Of a DNA stretch of 64,000 nt, positions 1-9,312 are shown one piece after another (the stretch's first letter is position 1; each line of letters starts with the position of its first letter). Source of the stretch: an uncultured Lachnospiraceae bacterium (GTDB lineage: Bacteria > Bacillota > Clostridia > Lachnospirales > Lachnospiraceae); assembly GCA_934320845.1 (NCBI GenBank), contig CAKRFU010000007.1, positions 65,186 to 129,185 on the forward strand. The letters run 5' to 3'. A program made the translations under genes and the position numbers. Below the pieces are notes generated by a model that saw only the letters and a program-made list of their open reading frames with translations, made no database searches and was not told the DNA's origin.

Positions 1-183
1 TGCTGTCTTTTAAATACATGTCGCACATAACAATCTCCATTCTAAAATTAAATTTCTCAAATCTCTGATTTTTAATGCATTAACATGTCTGAATAATACC
101 ATATTTATTCGCATTTGTGTATTTATTTAATCTTCATTTTATTGTAAAATAGAACCATACTATGACTCGAAAGGAGAATATTT

Positions 184-1917
184 ATGAATTTTAAAAATGT
201 AAGTGTAAAATTCAAAATAATGTTGCCTGTCGCATTAATATCAATACTTCTTGTAGTATCAAGTTTGACTTCTATAAGAATAGCAAATGACATGCTCAGC
301 GTAGGCCAAAAAATTTCCGGCAATTACTCGGCAAGCCTTACCCAGCTTGGTGAGATATCTGAAAAGTTTGAAAAATTAAATGGTACTATCTACAAGCACT
401 GTATTGCTACAGACAGCGAGGCCAAAGAACAGCTTGTCACAGAATACAAAAACACCATAAATGAAATTTCAAAACTCATTGCTAATTTCAAGAAAACACT
501 TGATACCGGCAAAGAAACAGAGATTTTTAATAAATTTCAGGAAAATTACAATTCATATCTGACAAACTACAAAACAGCAATAAATGCCAGTGCATCAGGT
601 CAGGGTACTATAGCTGCCCAGATGGCAAATGATACTCTTATAACACAATCTGCGAAGATTGAAGACAATATTACACAATTACAGGAATTAAATCAGGCTG
701 CTATGGATAACGGTGTTCTTAAACAGACAAGTGTTTATAGAACAAGCCAGATCAACGGTATAGTATTGCTTGTAGCCGGCTTAATTCTCGGATTAAGTGT
801 ACTCTACATATGCTATAAGGCCGTATGTCGTCCTGTTGCCCGCATGAATAAAGAACTTACTGAAATCATAGACGATATAAATGCCGGACGCGGTGACCTT
901 ACAAAACGGGTTTTTGTTGTAGGTAAAGACGAAATCGGAATCATTGGTACAAGCGTTAATCATTTTATAGAAACTTTGCAGAATATTATGAAAAAAATCA
1001 CCAACAATACAAACCAGCTTGAAGGTATTGTAGGTACAGTTACCGACAAAGTAGTTAAAGCAAACGACAACTCCTGTGATATTTCAGCAGTTATGGAAGA
1101 GCTTTCTTCATCAATGGAAGAAGTGTCTGCTACGGTCATATCAGTAAACGACAATGCAAATTCAGTTGACTCAAATGTATCTGAGCTTTCAGATGAATCC
1201 GTAAAACTTCTCGACTATGTAAACGAGATGAAAGTTCGTGCAAATGAACTTGAAGAAACCGCTGTTAAAAACGGTGACAATGCAAATCAGATTATCAGTG
1301 AAATCGTAGAAAGCCTTGAAAATGCAATTGAAGAAAGCAAGAGCGTAGACAAAGTTAATGACCTCACAATGGATATATTAAATATCTCAAGCCAGACAAA
1401 CCTCCTTGCATTAAATGCTTCTATAGAAGCCGCAAGAGCAGGGGAAGCAGGAAAAGGATTTGCAGTAGTAGCTGATGAAATCCGTCAGCTTGCCGACTCA
1501 AGCAGAGAAGCTGCAAACAATATCCAGAACATAAACGGAATGGTTATAGTTGCTGTTAAAGAATTGACCAAAAATTCAAATCAGATGATTGACTACATAA
1601 CAAACAATGTAATGGAGGACTATGTAGGATTTGTAAAATCAGGTCATCAGTACAGTGATGATGCAGAACACGTTTCTGAGATAGTCAGCAAGTTTAATGA
1701 TATGGCATCATCAATAAAAACATCAATATCAAATGTATCTGAGTCTCTTAACGGAATATCAACCGCTGTTGAGGAAAGTACAAACGGCATAACAACAGTT
1801 GCAACAAACACAACAGACCTTGTCGCAAGCATCGAAGATATTTCAACAGAAATGACAGTAAATGAACAGATTTCAAATGAATTAAAAGATGAGTCAGACA
1901 AATTTGTCACATTATAA
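184..1917 (+). CDS. Methyl-accepting chemotaxis protein (chemoreceptor)
   Basis: This is a 577-residue transmembrane chemoreceptor that passes ligand signals to the CheA/CheW array. A first membrane span lies near residues 12-30, followed by a helical extracellular domain of about 160 residues that resembles a four-helix-bundle sensor. A second span lies near 191-211, then a HAMP linker, then the long coiled-coil signalling domain. The conserved hairpin tip is visible near residues 400-432 ([28 protein letters not shown]). The start follows AAAGGAG at a good distance. There is no C-terminal CheR/CheB-tethering pentapeptide. The ligand cannot be read from the sequence. The gene is alone and ends in a hairpin shared with the convergent csoR-like gene. 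Confidence 0.95.
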   Translation: MNFKNVSVKFKIMLPVALISILLVVSSLTSIRIANDMLSVGQKISGNYSASLTQLGEISEKFEKLNGTIYKHCIATDSEAKEQLVTEYKNTINEISKLIANFKKTLDTGKETEIFNKFQENYNSYLTNYKTAINASASGQGTIAAQMANDTLITQSAKIEDNITQLQELNQAAMDNGVLKQTSVYRTSQINGIVLLVAGLILGLSVLYICYKAVCRPVARMNKELTEIIDDINAGRGDLTKRVFVVGKDEIGIIGTSVNHFIETLQNIMKKITNNTNQLEGIVGTVTDKVVKANDNSCDISAVMEELSSSMEEVSATVISVNDNANSVDSNVSELSDESVKLLDYVNEMKVRANELEETAVKNGDNANQIISEIVESLENAIEESKSVDKVNDLTMDILNISSQTNLLALNASIEAARAGEAGKGFAVVADEIRQLADSSREAANNIQNINGMVIVAVKELTKNSNQMIDYITNNVMEDYVGFVKSGHQYSDDAEHVSEIVSKFNDMASSIKTSISNVSESLNGISTAVEESTNGITTVATNTTDLVASIEDISTEMTVNEQISNELKDESDKFVTL

Positions 1918-1942
1918 TTTTATATAATGAAGATTATTTAAA

Positions 1943-1990
1943 ACGGGAGATATTGGAAATTTTATCACTTTCAATATCTCCCTTAATAAT
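1943..1990. terminator. Bidirectional intrinsic terminator
   Basis: An 11-bp perfect stem (GGGAGATATTG at 1945-1955 with CAATATCTCCC at 1972-1982) lies between the convergent chemoreceptor and CsoR-family genes. T-rich sequence follows on the plus strand and GTTTT on the minus strand, so it can serve both genes. Confidence 0.75.
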
Positions 1991-2299
1991 TTACTTCATA
2001 AATTTATCTATTGCCTCTTCAAGCTGCCGTATTGCTTCTTCATCATCATTTTTCGCAGCATGAACAACGCAATGTTCTATATGGTCTTTCAAAATAAGTT
2101 TTCCAGTGTTATTTATTGCCGATTTTACTGCTGAAAGCTGTATCAGCACTTCTGTACAGTCCCTTCCGTCCTCCACCATCCGTTTCACGGATTCGAGATG
2201 TCCGATTGCCCTCGACAGCCTGTTTACAACGGCTTTAGTCTGTGTATGGTTGTGACTATGACTATGTTTTTCTTTATCCGTATTTTGAACATCACACAT
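1991..2299 (-). CDS. CsoR/RcnR-family metal-sensing repressor, nickel-sensor-like fingerprint
   Basis: This is a 102-residue all-helical metal-responsive repressor of the CsoR/RcnR (DUF156) family. I place the start at the ATG at 2299 because GGAGGG lies 5 bp upstream; an 8-residue longer frame lacks a ribosome binding site. The N-terminal tail is rich in His (HSHSHNH, residues 12-18). The family metal ligands are Cys48, His73 and Cys77, spaced 25 and 4 residues apart. His16 lies 32 residues before Cys48. As I recall them, those spacings match the nickel sensor InrS (H-C-H-C) rather than copper CsoR. It lies directly downstream of the cbiO ATPase gene, so regulation of the nickel/cobalt transporter is the likely job. 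Copper sensing remains possible. Confidence 0.88.
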   Translation of the reverse strand: MCDVQNTDKEKHSHSHNHTQTKAVVNRLSRAIGHLESVKRMVEDGRDCTEVLIQLSAVKSAINNTGKLILKDHIEHCVVHAAKNDDEEAIRQLEEAIDKFMK

Positions 2300-2398
2300 G
2301 GTATCCCTCCATAATTTTTTCAAATAGAGTATATTCTACTGTTTAGCACACCTCAAATTTAAACAGTATCAATATTTTCTCTATCCTGTATATAATAT

Positions 2399-3160
2399 TC
2401 AGTTTCTCCATCTCGGCTGCTGCATGCAAAGTGGAAGTTCAAGACCTGCATCCGAAAGCAATTGTTCATCAGTCAAAATTTCTTTTGCTTTTCCATCCTT
2501 TACTATTCTTCCATCTGCCATTAAAATAACCCTGTCACAAACTTCAATCACCATATCAAGGTCATGTGAAGCGATTATTTTAAGCTGCTTTGTTTCCTTT
2601 AAAATATTTATAAGATTTCTTCTGTTCGCAGGATCAAGTGCTATTGAAGGCTCATCCATCAATATTATATCTGGCTCCATTCCAAGGATAGTAGCTATCG
2701 AAACCATCTTTTTCTCCCCTCCCGACATTTTATATATCTGTCTGTCGCGCAAATATTCAATATGAATATCTCTCAGGGCATTCTCAACTCTTTTTTCTGT
2801 CTCATCCTCATTCAATCCATAATTTCTCGGTGCAAAAGCTATCTCATCATAAACATTTGACATAAAAAGCTGGCTTTCCGAATCCTGAAACACATATCCA
2901 ATCTTCGCTCTTATTCCAGCTAGATTTTTTTTAGTGACAGGTATTCCCTCTATCTCTATGTCACCCTGAAATCCTAAATCCAGACCGACAAGAAGTTTTA
3001 GCAATGTTGATTTTCCGACACCGTTTGCACCAATAAGACCTATGTTTTCATCGCCCCTTGCATTTATAGAAATATCATTTAAAATATTTTTTCCCGCTTC
3101 ATAACAAAAGCTGACATTTTTTATATTAACAGTTATATCATCTACCATTTTAATCCCCAT
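2399..3160 (-). CDS. cbiO: Energy-coupling factor (ECF) transporter ATPase, cobalt/nickel type
   Basis: This 253-residue protein is the ABC ATPase of an ECF importer. It has a Walker A motif (GANGVGKST), a signature motif (MSGGEKKM), a Walker B (ILMDEPSIALDP) and a switch His (ASHDLD). The length is typical of a single CbiO/EcfA subunit. The start has GGAG 8 bp upstream. It is divergent from cbiM and cbiQ across about 300 bp, and together the three genes make a complete metal importer. The downstream neighbour on the same strand is the CsoR-like sensor. The split of the ATPase from its partners across a divergent promoter is unusual but not unique. Confidence 0.93.
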   Translation of the reverse strand: MGIKMVDDITVNIKNVSFCYEAGKNILNDISINARGDENIGLIGANGVGKSTLLKLLVGLDLGFQGDIEIEGIPVTKKNLAGIRAKIGYVFQDSESQLFMSNVYDEIAFAPRNYGLNEDETEKRVENALRDIHIEYLRDRQIYKMSGGEKKMVSIATILGMEPDIILMDEPSIALDPANRRNLINILKETKQLKIIASHDLDMVIEVCDRVILMADGRIVKDGKAKEILTDEQLLSDAGLELPLCMQQPRWRN

Positions 3161-3305
3161 TTCTTTATCTCCATCTTCATATTATTATGGCAAAAAAACA
3201 TCTTATTTTCAAGTTTAAAACCCTTCTCTAAACTTTTGCATTTCATGTATCTGATTCTTATCATATTTTCCAAACTTTCACTCTTTTACACAAATTATTC
3301 CAAAA

Positions 3306-3326
3306 AATATCCCCCTGGGAAGCTTC
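3306..3326. promoter_or_regulatory. Candidate CsoR-family operator at the cbiM promoter
   Basis: A C-tract and G-tract pair (CCCCCTGGG at 3311-3319) with A/T flanks lies about 18 bp upstream of a consensus -10 box. CsoR/RcnR-family operators typically have a C/G tract of this type. The half-site symmetry is imperfect. Assignment to the neighbouring regulator is inference. Confidence 0.4.
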
Positions 3327-3342
3327 CGGACAGTATTATAAT
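3314..3342 (+). promoter_or_regulatory. Probable cbiMQ promoter
   Basis: A perfect -10 box, TATAAT, lies at 3337-3342. No consensus -35 box is present at 17 bp spacing; a C/G tract occupies that position. That arrangement fits a metal-regulated promoter. Confidence 0.5.
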
Positions 3343-3382
3343 ATGTTAATATAACACAATAAACGTATTATCAATAATAAAC

Positions 3383-3432
3383 AAAGTATCCGGACGATGA
3401 TGTTCACAGTTCAGATACTTTTTTATTTATAT
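3383..3432 (+). terminator. Hairpin plus T-run in the cbiM leader (possible attenuator)
   Basis: An 8-bp stem (AAAGTATC at 3383-3390 with GATACTTT at 3414-3421) has a 23-nt loop and is followed by a T-rich run. It sits between the predicted promoter and the cbiM start, so it could terminate early transcripts. No riboswitch family was recognised in the leader. Confidence 0.5.
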
Positions 3433-3460
3433 TAAATTTTTATAGAATGGAGTGATTTAT

Positions 3461-4501
3461 ATGCATATGGCAGATGCCCTTGTCTCTGCAACAGTTGCCG
3501 GAACCATGTATGCACTTTCGGCAGGCACAGCAGCTTATTCAGTAAAAAAAATTCGTCTTGAGAATGACGACAAAAAAATTCCTGTCATGGGAGTTATGGG
3601 GGCATTTATTTTTGCAGCCCAGATGATAAATTTCACAATTCCGGGTACAGGTTCAAGCGGGCACCTCTGTGGCGGCATGCTTTTGACAGCCTTATTAGGC
3701 CCTTACGCCGCTTTTTTAACACTCATCAGTGTTTTACTAATTCAATGTCTTTTCTTTGCTGACGGCGGTTTGCTGGCGTTTGGATGTAATGTATGGAATA
3801 TGGCATTTTATGGATGCTTTCTCGGATATTTTCTCGTGTGGAAACCGATTATCAAAAAAGGCATAAACAAATCAAGAATTATAACAGCCTCTATCCTCGG
3901 CTCAGTCATTTCTCTTCAATTCGGAGCATTTAGTGTATCAGTCGAAACAAAAATCTCAGGCATCACTGAACTACCGTTTATGACATTTGTAAAAACAATG
4001 CAGCCGATACACCTTGCAATCGGACTTGTCGAGGGACTTATAACTGCCGCTGTACTTGTATTCATATACGAATCACGTCCTGAAATGCTTGGAACCAATG
4101 AAACTGAAAACTTTACCACACACGAAACAAACACAGCGTTGCCGCAAACAGACTTTACAAAAAGATTATCACTAAAAAAGATACTTACAATTTTATTCAC
4201 AGTTACACTTGTAACAGGAGGAATAATTTCACTCTTTGCTTCTTCACACCCTGACGGGCTTGAATGGTCTATAGCAAAGCTTACAGGCTCAACTGACATT
4301 TCAGGAAACTCCGATAAAGTACATTCTGTATTTTCATCAATACAAAACATGCTTTCGTTCCTGCCTGATTACGCTTTCAAAAATTCCGATACAGTGGGCG
4401 GCACATCATTTTCCGGTATAGCCGGTTCACTTATCGTACTAATTCTTTGCACAGTCATATGCCTTATAATCAGGTCTGTAAGCAGACACAAAAACAAATA
4501 G
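3461..4501 (+). CDS. cbiM: Nickel/cobalt ECF transporter substrate-binding component, CbiM-CbiN (NikMN) fusion
   Basis: This 346-residue membrane protein is the metal-binding S component of the ECF importer. The start at 3461 (GGAG 8 bp upstream) gives an N-terminus of Met-His-Met. In CbiM/NikM proteins the N-terminal amine and His2 help bind the metal, so this shorter start is preferred over an upstream in-frame one. Several hydrophobic spans fill residues 1-205. After a polar linker, a C-terminal part has one span, the extracytoplasmic motif SSHPDGLEWS (a PDGLE domain, as in CbiN/NikN) and a last span. The fusion therefore replaces a separate CbiN. cbiQ starts 12 bp downstream. Nickel and cobalt cannot be told apart by sequence alone. 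Confidence 0.9.
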   Translation: MHMADALVSATVAGTMYALSAGTAAYSVKKIRLENDDKKIPVMGVMGAFIFAAQMINFTIPGTGSSGHLCGGMLLTALLGPYAAFLTLISVLLIQCLFFADGGLLAFGCNVWNMAFYGCFLGYFLVWKPIIKKGINKSRIITASILGSVISLQFGAFSVSVETKISGITELPFMTFVKTMQPIHLAIGLVEGLITAAVLVFIYESRPEMLGTNETENFTTHETNTALPQTDFTKRLSLKKILTILFTVTLVTGGIISLFASSHPDGLEWSIAKLTGSTDISGNSDKVHSVFSSIQNMLSFLPDYAFKNSDTVGGTSFSGIAGSLIVLILCTVICLIIRSVSRHKNK

Positions 4502-4512
4502 GAAAAATACAA

Positions 4513-5274
4513 ATGACAAAAAGAAAACCGAAAGATAAAATCGGAAATACAATACATGAAATAACAAAAATTGACGAACTTGCAAGGCAGGACAAGTTGA
4601 TAAATAACATACATCCCTTAATTAAACTTATTATAACCATCGGATATATACTGCTTGTCATATCCACACCAAAATATAATGTAAGCAGGCTTGTTATAAT
4701 GGCAGTTTATCCGGTGGCAATGTTTATTCTTGGAGATATAAATTTTAAGGACAGTATTAAACGCCTTAGAATAGTTCTGCCGCTTGTCTGTCTTATAGGA
4801 ATATTAAATCCTTTTTTTGACCGACACATACTTTTCCGATTTAACGGCATTAAACTAAATCAGGATTTTGTTCTTTTTAAAAATCTTGCAATAACAGGCG
4901 GTATAATATCAATGTTCACTCTCGCCTTAAAAGGTATATTGACCGTTATGGCATCATATATTCTCATCGCAACGACAACAATTGAAAAAATATGTTACGC
5001 TCTGCGCCTTATAAAAACCCCATCTGTCATTGTGACACAGATAATGCTTACCTACAGATATGTCACGCTTCTGCTCTCTGAAGCAGGACGCATTACTCAA
5101 GCATATGCTTTGCGTGCACCGAATCAGAAGGGCATAAACATTAAAAACTGGGGTTCGCTTCTCGGTCATCTTCTGTTACGCACAATTGACCGTGCAGATG
5201 AAGTTTACAATGCCATGCTCCTGCGTGGTTTTAATGGAGAATTTCCAAACCAAAAAAGTAATAAAAAAAATTAA
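4513..5274 (+). CDS. cbiQ: ECF transporter transmembrane component, CbiQ/EcfT family
   Basis: This 253-residue membrane protein is the T component that couples the ATPase to the metal-binding subunit. The start at 4513 has AGGA about 8 bp upstream; the in-frame ATG at 4447 would overlap the end of cbiM and lacks a good ribosome binding site. Four or five hydrophobic segments are followed by a cytoplasmic region with the family's Ala-Arg signatures (ALRAPN near residue 200, LLRGFNG near the C-terminus), which contact the ATPase. It is translated in the same operon as cbiM and ends just before a terminator. Confidence 0.9.
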   Translation: MTKRKPKDKIGNTIHEITKIDELARQDKLINNIHPLIKLIITIGYILLVISTPKYNVSRLVIMAVYPVAMFILGDINFKDSIKRLRIVLPLVCLIGILNPFFDRHILFRFNGIKLNQDFVLFKNLAITGGIISMFTLALKGILTVMASYILIATTTIEKICYALRLIKTPSVIVTQIMLTYRYVTLLLSEAGRITQAYALRAPNQKGINIKNWGSLLGHLLLRTIDRADEVYNAMLLRGFNGEFPNQKSNKKN

Positions 5275-5312
5275 AACCCCCGCACCTTACAAAAAGGATC
5301 GGAGGTTTTTTT
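5275..5312. terminator. Intrinsic terminator after cbiQ
   Basis: A stem formed by AACC-CCG-CCTT and AAGG-CGG-GGTT arms, with small mismatches, is followed by a run of T on the plus strand. It lies 1-39 bp from the ends of two convergent genes. Confidence 0.75.
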
Positions 5313-5313
5313 A

Positions 5314-7173
5314 TTAATCTTCATACAATCTAAATTTCTTTATATAGTTACTCATATCTGTAGACAAATTCTGTAAAGCTACTGCACTCTCACTGATTTC
5401 ATTGATTGAAGAACCAATCTCCTGAACTGAAGCTGATGTTTCCTGTGTACTTGCGGCATTTTGTTCTGCAATTGCCGAAAGACTCTCGAGAACACTGCTT
5501 ACATTGTTCTTAGCACTATTGATTTCATCCACCTGAGCTGATATCGTCTCTGTAAGCTCAATAACCTTGTCTGTCTCTTCAGTAAGACCTTTAAACGATT
5601 TTCTTGTATTACCAAGTCTGTCAACCTGAATAGCAACATCATTACTTACAGTTTCCATTCTCTTAACACTTATATTTGAATTGTCCAAAAGTTCTGAAAC
5701 TATTCTTTCAATTTCATCAGCACTGTTCATACTGCTGTCAGAAAGACTTCTTATCTCATTCGCTACAACAGCAAATCCTTTTCCATGTTCACCGGCTCTT
5801 GCTGCTTCTATGGATGCATTAAGAGAAAGAAGACTTGTCTGGTCTGCAATTGACTGTATCAATTCAACTGCACTTCTGATGGCCTCTGCCGAAGTATGTG
5901 TTCTGAATGTCTCGTCTTTTAATGTTGCAATTTCTTCTGAAGTATTTTCACTTATCTTAACAAGCTCCTTGAGCACTTTTGATGTCTCGTTGCTCATGTC
6001 TTTCATTTTTTCTACAGTTTCAGATAATATTCTCATAGAATCCGTACATGCATCTATATCATTGCCTATACTTATAACATTTTCATTTGCACGCTGTGTA
6101 TCATCAGCCTGGCTTCCGGCACCATCTGCAATCCCCGTAACAGCCTGTTCAATACCGGATACGGTATCATCTACCTGTTCAATGCTGTTTTTCAAGGCAA
6201 TCGATGCATCATCCAGATGATTTCCATTTTCCATAAGAGACTTTGCCATAGCAGCAAGTTCATCTTTCAAAATCAAAGCTGAGCTTGCAAGCATGCCAAT
6301 TTCATCATTTTGTTTCGCAACTTTATGTACACTTATATCTCTATGTGCCAAATCAAGCTCTGCCATACGGTTCATTGAAAATACAACATCTTTTATAGGT
6401 CTTGCTATCCTTCTAGGAACCACAGTTCCTATGATTCCCATAATTATCAATATAATTATGAGTGCAATACCTGTTCTCGTATACACCTTATTTACAGGAG
6501 CATTAATTTCTGATTTATCGCAGCAAAGCACCAAAGTAAACGAATATGTACTGCTTACAAAATATACAGCATGCTTTTGTTCACCATTATAAGTATAGTC
6601 CAAAAATCCAGGACTGACTTTCTCTTTCGCAACCATTTTATCAACTATATTCTGTACCTCAGAAATACCAATCTTATCACCAATCAGCTTTTCATTTGGA
6701 TGCCATGCCACATTGCCACTTCCGTTTATAATATACATATAGCTGCTTTTTAAGCCATTGACCTTGACGGATGCCAATGAATTTCTCAATGTAATAGGTG
6801 TAAGAACTATATTGGCACCGCTTCTGTCAATCTGCTTATCAAATGACTGACCAAGTATGGTGGTAACATCTTTCATAGATGTACTTATATTCTGTTGCAG
6901 TGAGTTCTTTATATAAGGAATAATAAATCCCCCAACAAACAAAACTGTAATAAGGATACCCATATATACAAGCCCTGCTATTCTTACAACGATAGATTTA
7001 TGCTTTGCAACTTCACCATTATGCTGATTTACTTTATCCTCATTTTTGCTTTTATCAGTATCTTGTATATTTTCGCTCTCAACAGATTTTTTTGTATTCA
7101 ATTTTCGTTTGGTATTTTTTTTCTTAGTCCTTGTCTCTTTATTCTTTGACATAAAATCTAATTTTTTTTTCAT
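5314..7173 (-). CDS. Methyl-accepting chemotaxis protein with Cache sensor
   Basis: This 619-residue chemoreceptor begins at 7173, where GGAGG lies 8 bp upstream. It has an unusual, highly charged Lys/Asn-rich cytoplasmic tail of about 60 residues before the first membrane span (63-86). The outside region of about 150 residues looks like a single Cache domain; a Gly-Ser-Gly turn before Val-Ala-Trp-His-Pro is typical of such sensors. A second span near residues 232-255 leads to a HAMP domain and a long coiled-coil signalling domain with the conserved tip ([20 protein letters not shown]). The ligand is unknown. It converges on cbiQ and is monocistronic. Confidence 0.95.
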   Translation of the reverse strand: MKKKLDFMSKNKETRTKKKNTKRKLNTKKSVESENIQDTDKSKNEDKVNQHNGEVAKHKSIVVRIAGLVYMGILITVLFVGGFIIPYIKNSLQQNISTSMKDVTTILGQSFDKQIDRSGANIVLTPITLRNSLASVKVNGLKSSYMYIINGSGNVAWHPNEKLIGDKIGISEVQNIVDKMVAKEKVSPGFLDYTYNGEQKHAVYFVSSTYSFTLVLCCDKSEINAPVNKVYTRTGIALIIILIIMGIIGTVVPRRIARPIKDVVFSMNRMAELDLAHRDISVHKVAKQNDEIGMLASSALILKDELAAMAKSLMENGNHLDDASIALKNSIEQVDDTVSGIEQAVTGIADGAGSQADDTQRANENVISIGNDIDACTDSMRILSETVEKMKDMSNETSKVLKELVKISENTSEEIATLKDETFRTHTSAEAIRSAVELIQSIADQTSLLSLNASIEAARAGEHGKGFAVVANEIRSLSDSSMNSADEIERIVSELLDNSNISVKRMETVSNDVAIQVDRLGNTRKSFKGLTEETDKVIELTETISAQVDEINSAKNNVSSVLESLSAIAEQNAASTQETSASVQEIGSSINEISESAVALQNLSTDMSNYIKKFRLYED

Positions 7174-7348
7174 ACGTCCAACCTCCATTTAATACAATTC
7201 AGACTAACTATATATGATATTTTATAGCAAACTGCACAAAAATTCAATCATTTAAAACTGATATTTTAACTTTTCAGTAACAGTTCACACAATTTATTAA
7301 AGCCTAATTTACTCATAATAATAATGTTGTATCATAATCATATATATT

Positions 7349-7382
7349 AAAAAATCCCCCATGCCAAAGCACGGGGGAATAA
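7349..7382 (-). terminator. Intrinsic terminator of the solute-binding protein gene
   Basis: Read on the minus strand, a strong stem (TCCCCC...GGGGGA, with GC/GC inner pairs around CTTTG) is followed by a run of T. It lies 28 bp after the stop codon. Confidence 0.85.
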
Positions 7383-7409
7383 ACATTCATATAAGAAACA
7401 ACTTTAATC

Positions 7410-9122
7410 CTAGTTGCTTAATGCCTTCTCTAATGAATGACGAGTTGCAGCTTCGTTCTCACACCACTTGAGACACTCATCATATCCATAAGCGGCTGTA
7501 TCTTTCTTCATCTTCTGAACAAACTTGTTAAACTCTGCATCTGTCTTAGCATAAATAGCATTCCAAGAATTCTCTTTTATAGATGTTGTTACCTGTTTCC
7601 AAGTTGTCTTTAATTCATCATCCTTAGCACTAGCTGAATAAGATGTCGCAGGTGCAACTACATAATTTCCACCTTTTTCCATATATTCGTTAAGGTTCTT
7701 ACATCCTGTCTTGTCAACCCAGTCCTGCTGAATCTTGTATTCAGGAGTTGTAATATTGCTCTTCCAGTCATCACAATTATATGTTTCACCGTTCGAATCA
7801 GGATTATCTGCACCATTAGCCCATGTATCAAATGCAGCCTGAATCTGTCCATCCTGGAATGAACCCTTATGTTTCTCCATCTTTGTCTTTCCATCAGCAC
7901 TAGTCTTCTTACCAAGTTCTGTAAAGTATGTATTATGATCCTTGTCATAATCCCATGTCTCTCCCTTAGGACCATACTTGTATGTCATAAATCCTTCCGG
8001 AGTTGCAAAGTAGTTGATGATTTCCATACATAAGTCTGGGTACTCTGTCTTTGCACCGATTGTTGTGATACGGTCACCACCCTGTGTATTCATACCATAA
8101 ACGATAGGTTTTGCTTCATCAGGTTTCATACAATACATGTACTTACCTGCTTTAAGATGTGCATCTGTATTGTATCCAAGTGAACCGGAATAGTTGAAGA
8201 TTGAGAAGAAGACACCACCACTCTTAACCTTAGCACTCATCTGGTCGTATGTCTGTGTCATTGAGTCAGGATCTACAAGACCTGCACGATATAAGTCATT
8301 GTAGAACTTAAGCATCTGAAGATATGGTCCGTTCTCCTCGAGTGCATCATGGAATTTACCTGTCTGAGGGTCATATAATCCGATACCCATCTCATCGTAA
8401 CCATAGTAAGCTGTAACTGTTGACTTAACATACATAACCATTCCATCATCCCAGTCAGACCAAAGTGAAACAGCGTATGTAGGATTTCCATTGTCATCCT
8501 TAGGGCAGATATCATGCATCTTAATAAGCATATTCTTAAATGCATCAAGATCTTTAATCTTAGGATAACCCAACTTCTTATATAAGTCCCAACGAGTATC
8601 CCATGTATAGAAGAATGCATCATGGTTTTTACTGTTTGTTGCAACGCTGTGAGCAATACCATATGTAGTGTCTCTCTCACCGTCTGTGATAGTCTTTGTA
8701 AGACCACTGTTTTTCTTAAGAGCATCTGCCATGTGCTTCTTAATATATGGTCCACAGTCTGTGAGAAGATCATCTTCATTCCAGTCAAGAAGAAGATTAT
8801 TCTTAACAGCATCAACATAATCTTTTGAATCGCTACCCCATATAACGATATCACCAAGGTTACCATTCTGTGCACGTGTCTGATATACACCGTCTGCATC
8901 AGGAATAATATTCAGTTCAACATTGAACTTTTCTTTAAGCACGTCTGCACCCCAGCCTGTCTGCATACCCTGTGTATTTGCCAACTGACTGTAGACATCT
9001 AATTTTATAACTCCATTTTTCTTTTTCGTACCACATCCTGTAAGCATTGATGTAGAACCAACAACCATACTGCCTGCAAGCAATACAGAAAGCATTTTTT
9101 TACTAAATGCAGCTTTTCTCAT
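7410..9122 (-). CDS. Extracellular solute-binding lipoprotein of a carbohydrate ABC transporter
   Basis: This 570-residue protein is a large type LplA-like binding lipoprotein for oligosaccharides. The start at 9122 has GAGG 6 bp upstream. A lipoprotein signal peptide ends in LTGC, with Cys30 as the lipidated residue. The size and the Trp/Tyr-rich body (GWGADVL, SLWSDWDDG) fit the large binding proteins paired with LplB/LplC permeases. It is the last gene of the leftward cluster and has a strong terminator. About 190 bp separate it from the YesL-like gene, enough for its own promoter. No ATPase gene is present, so a shared MsmK-type ATPase elsewhere is likely. Confidence 0.9.
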   Translation of the reverse strand: MRKAAFSKKMLSVLLAGSMVVGSTSMLTGCGTKKKNGVIKLDVYSQLANTQGMQTGWGADVLKEKFNVELNIIPDADGVYQTRAQNGNLGDIVIWGSDSKDYVDAVKNNLLLDWNEDDLLTDCGPYIKKHMADALKKNSGLTKTITDGERDTTYGIAHSVATNSKNHDAFFYTWDTRWDLYKKLGYPKIKDLDAFKNMLIKMHDICPKDDNGNPTYAVSLWSDWDDGMVMYVKSTVTAYYGYDEMGIGLYDPQTGKFHDALEENGPYLQMLKFYNDLYRAGLVDPDSMTQTYDQMSAKVKSGGVFFSIFNYSGSLGYNTDAHLKAGKYMYCMKPDEAKPIVYGMNTQGGDRITTIGAKTEYPDLCMEIINYFATPEGFMTYKYGPKGETWDYDKDHNTYFTELGKKTSADGKTKMEKHKGSFQDGQIQAAFDTWANGADNPDSNGETYNCDDWKSNITTPEYKIQQDWVDKTGCKNLNEYMEKGGNYVVAPATSYSASAKDDELKTTWKQVTTSIKENSWNAIYAKTDAEFNKFVQKMKKDTAAYGYDECLKWCENEAATRHSLEKALSN

Positions 9123-9312
9123 AATTTTCCTCTTTTCTGTGTTGTATATTAAAGTTCTTTGGTCTGTGCACAACACAACACAAACCATTACTATTTCCTA
9201 TGTGTATATTTTACAATTTAACATGAAAATGTGCAATATTTTTAAGCACTTTTATTACCCTCACTTTTTTTGAAGATATATCCTATATTTTCTACATTTT
9301 TTATTTTTTTAA

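Noticed and set aside
1..183. Flagellar sigma-D (sigma-28) promoter before the first chemoreceptor
   Set aside because: No TAAA with a correctly spaced GCCGATAA was found; the stretch is A/T-rich with no clear promoter.
3349..3460. Known nickel/cobalt or cobalamin riboswitch upstream of cbiM
   Set aside because: The leader is short and does not show the conserved cores of these riboswitches; only a hairpin with a T-run is supported.
5681..6220. Long plus-strand frame opposite the second chemoreceptor
   Set aside because: It is antisense to a clear gene, has no ribosome binding site and its composition mirrors the helical coding pattern of the real gene.
8273..8899. Long alternative minus-strand frame inside the binding-protein gene
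   Set aside because: It overlaps a complete lipoprotein gene in another frame and has a residue composition (many Met and Leu) unlike a normal protein.
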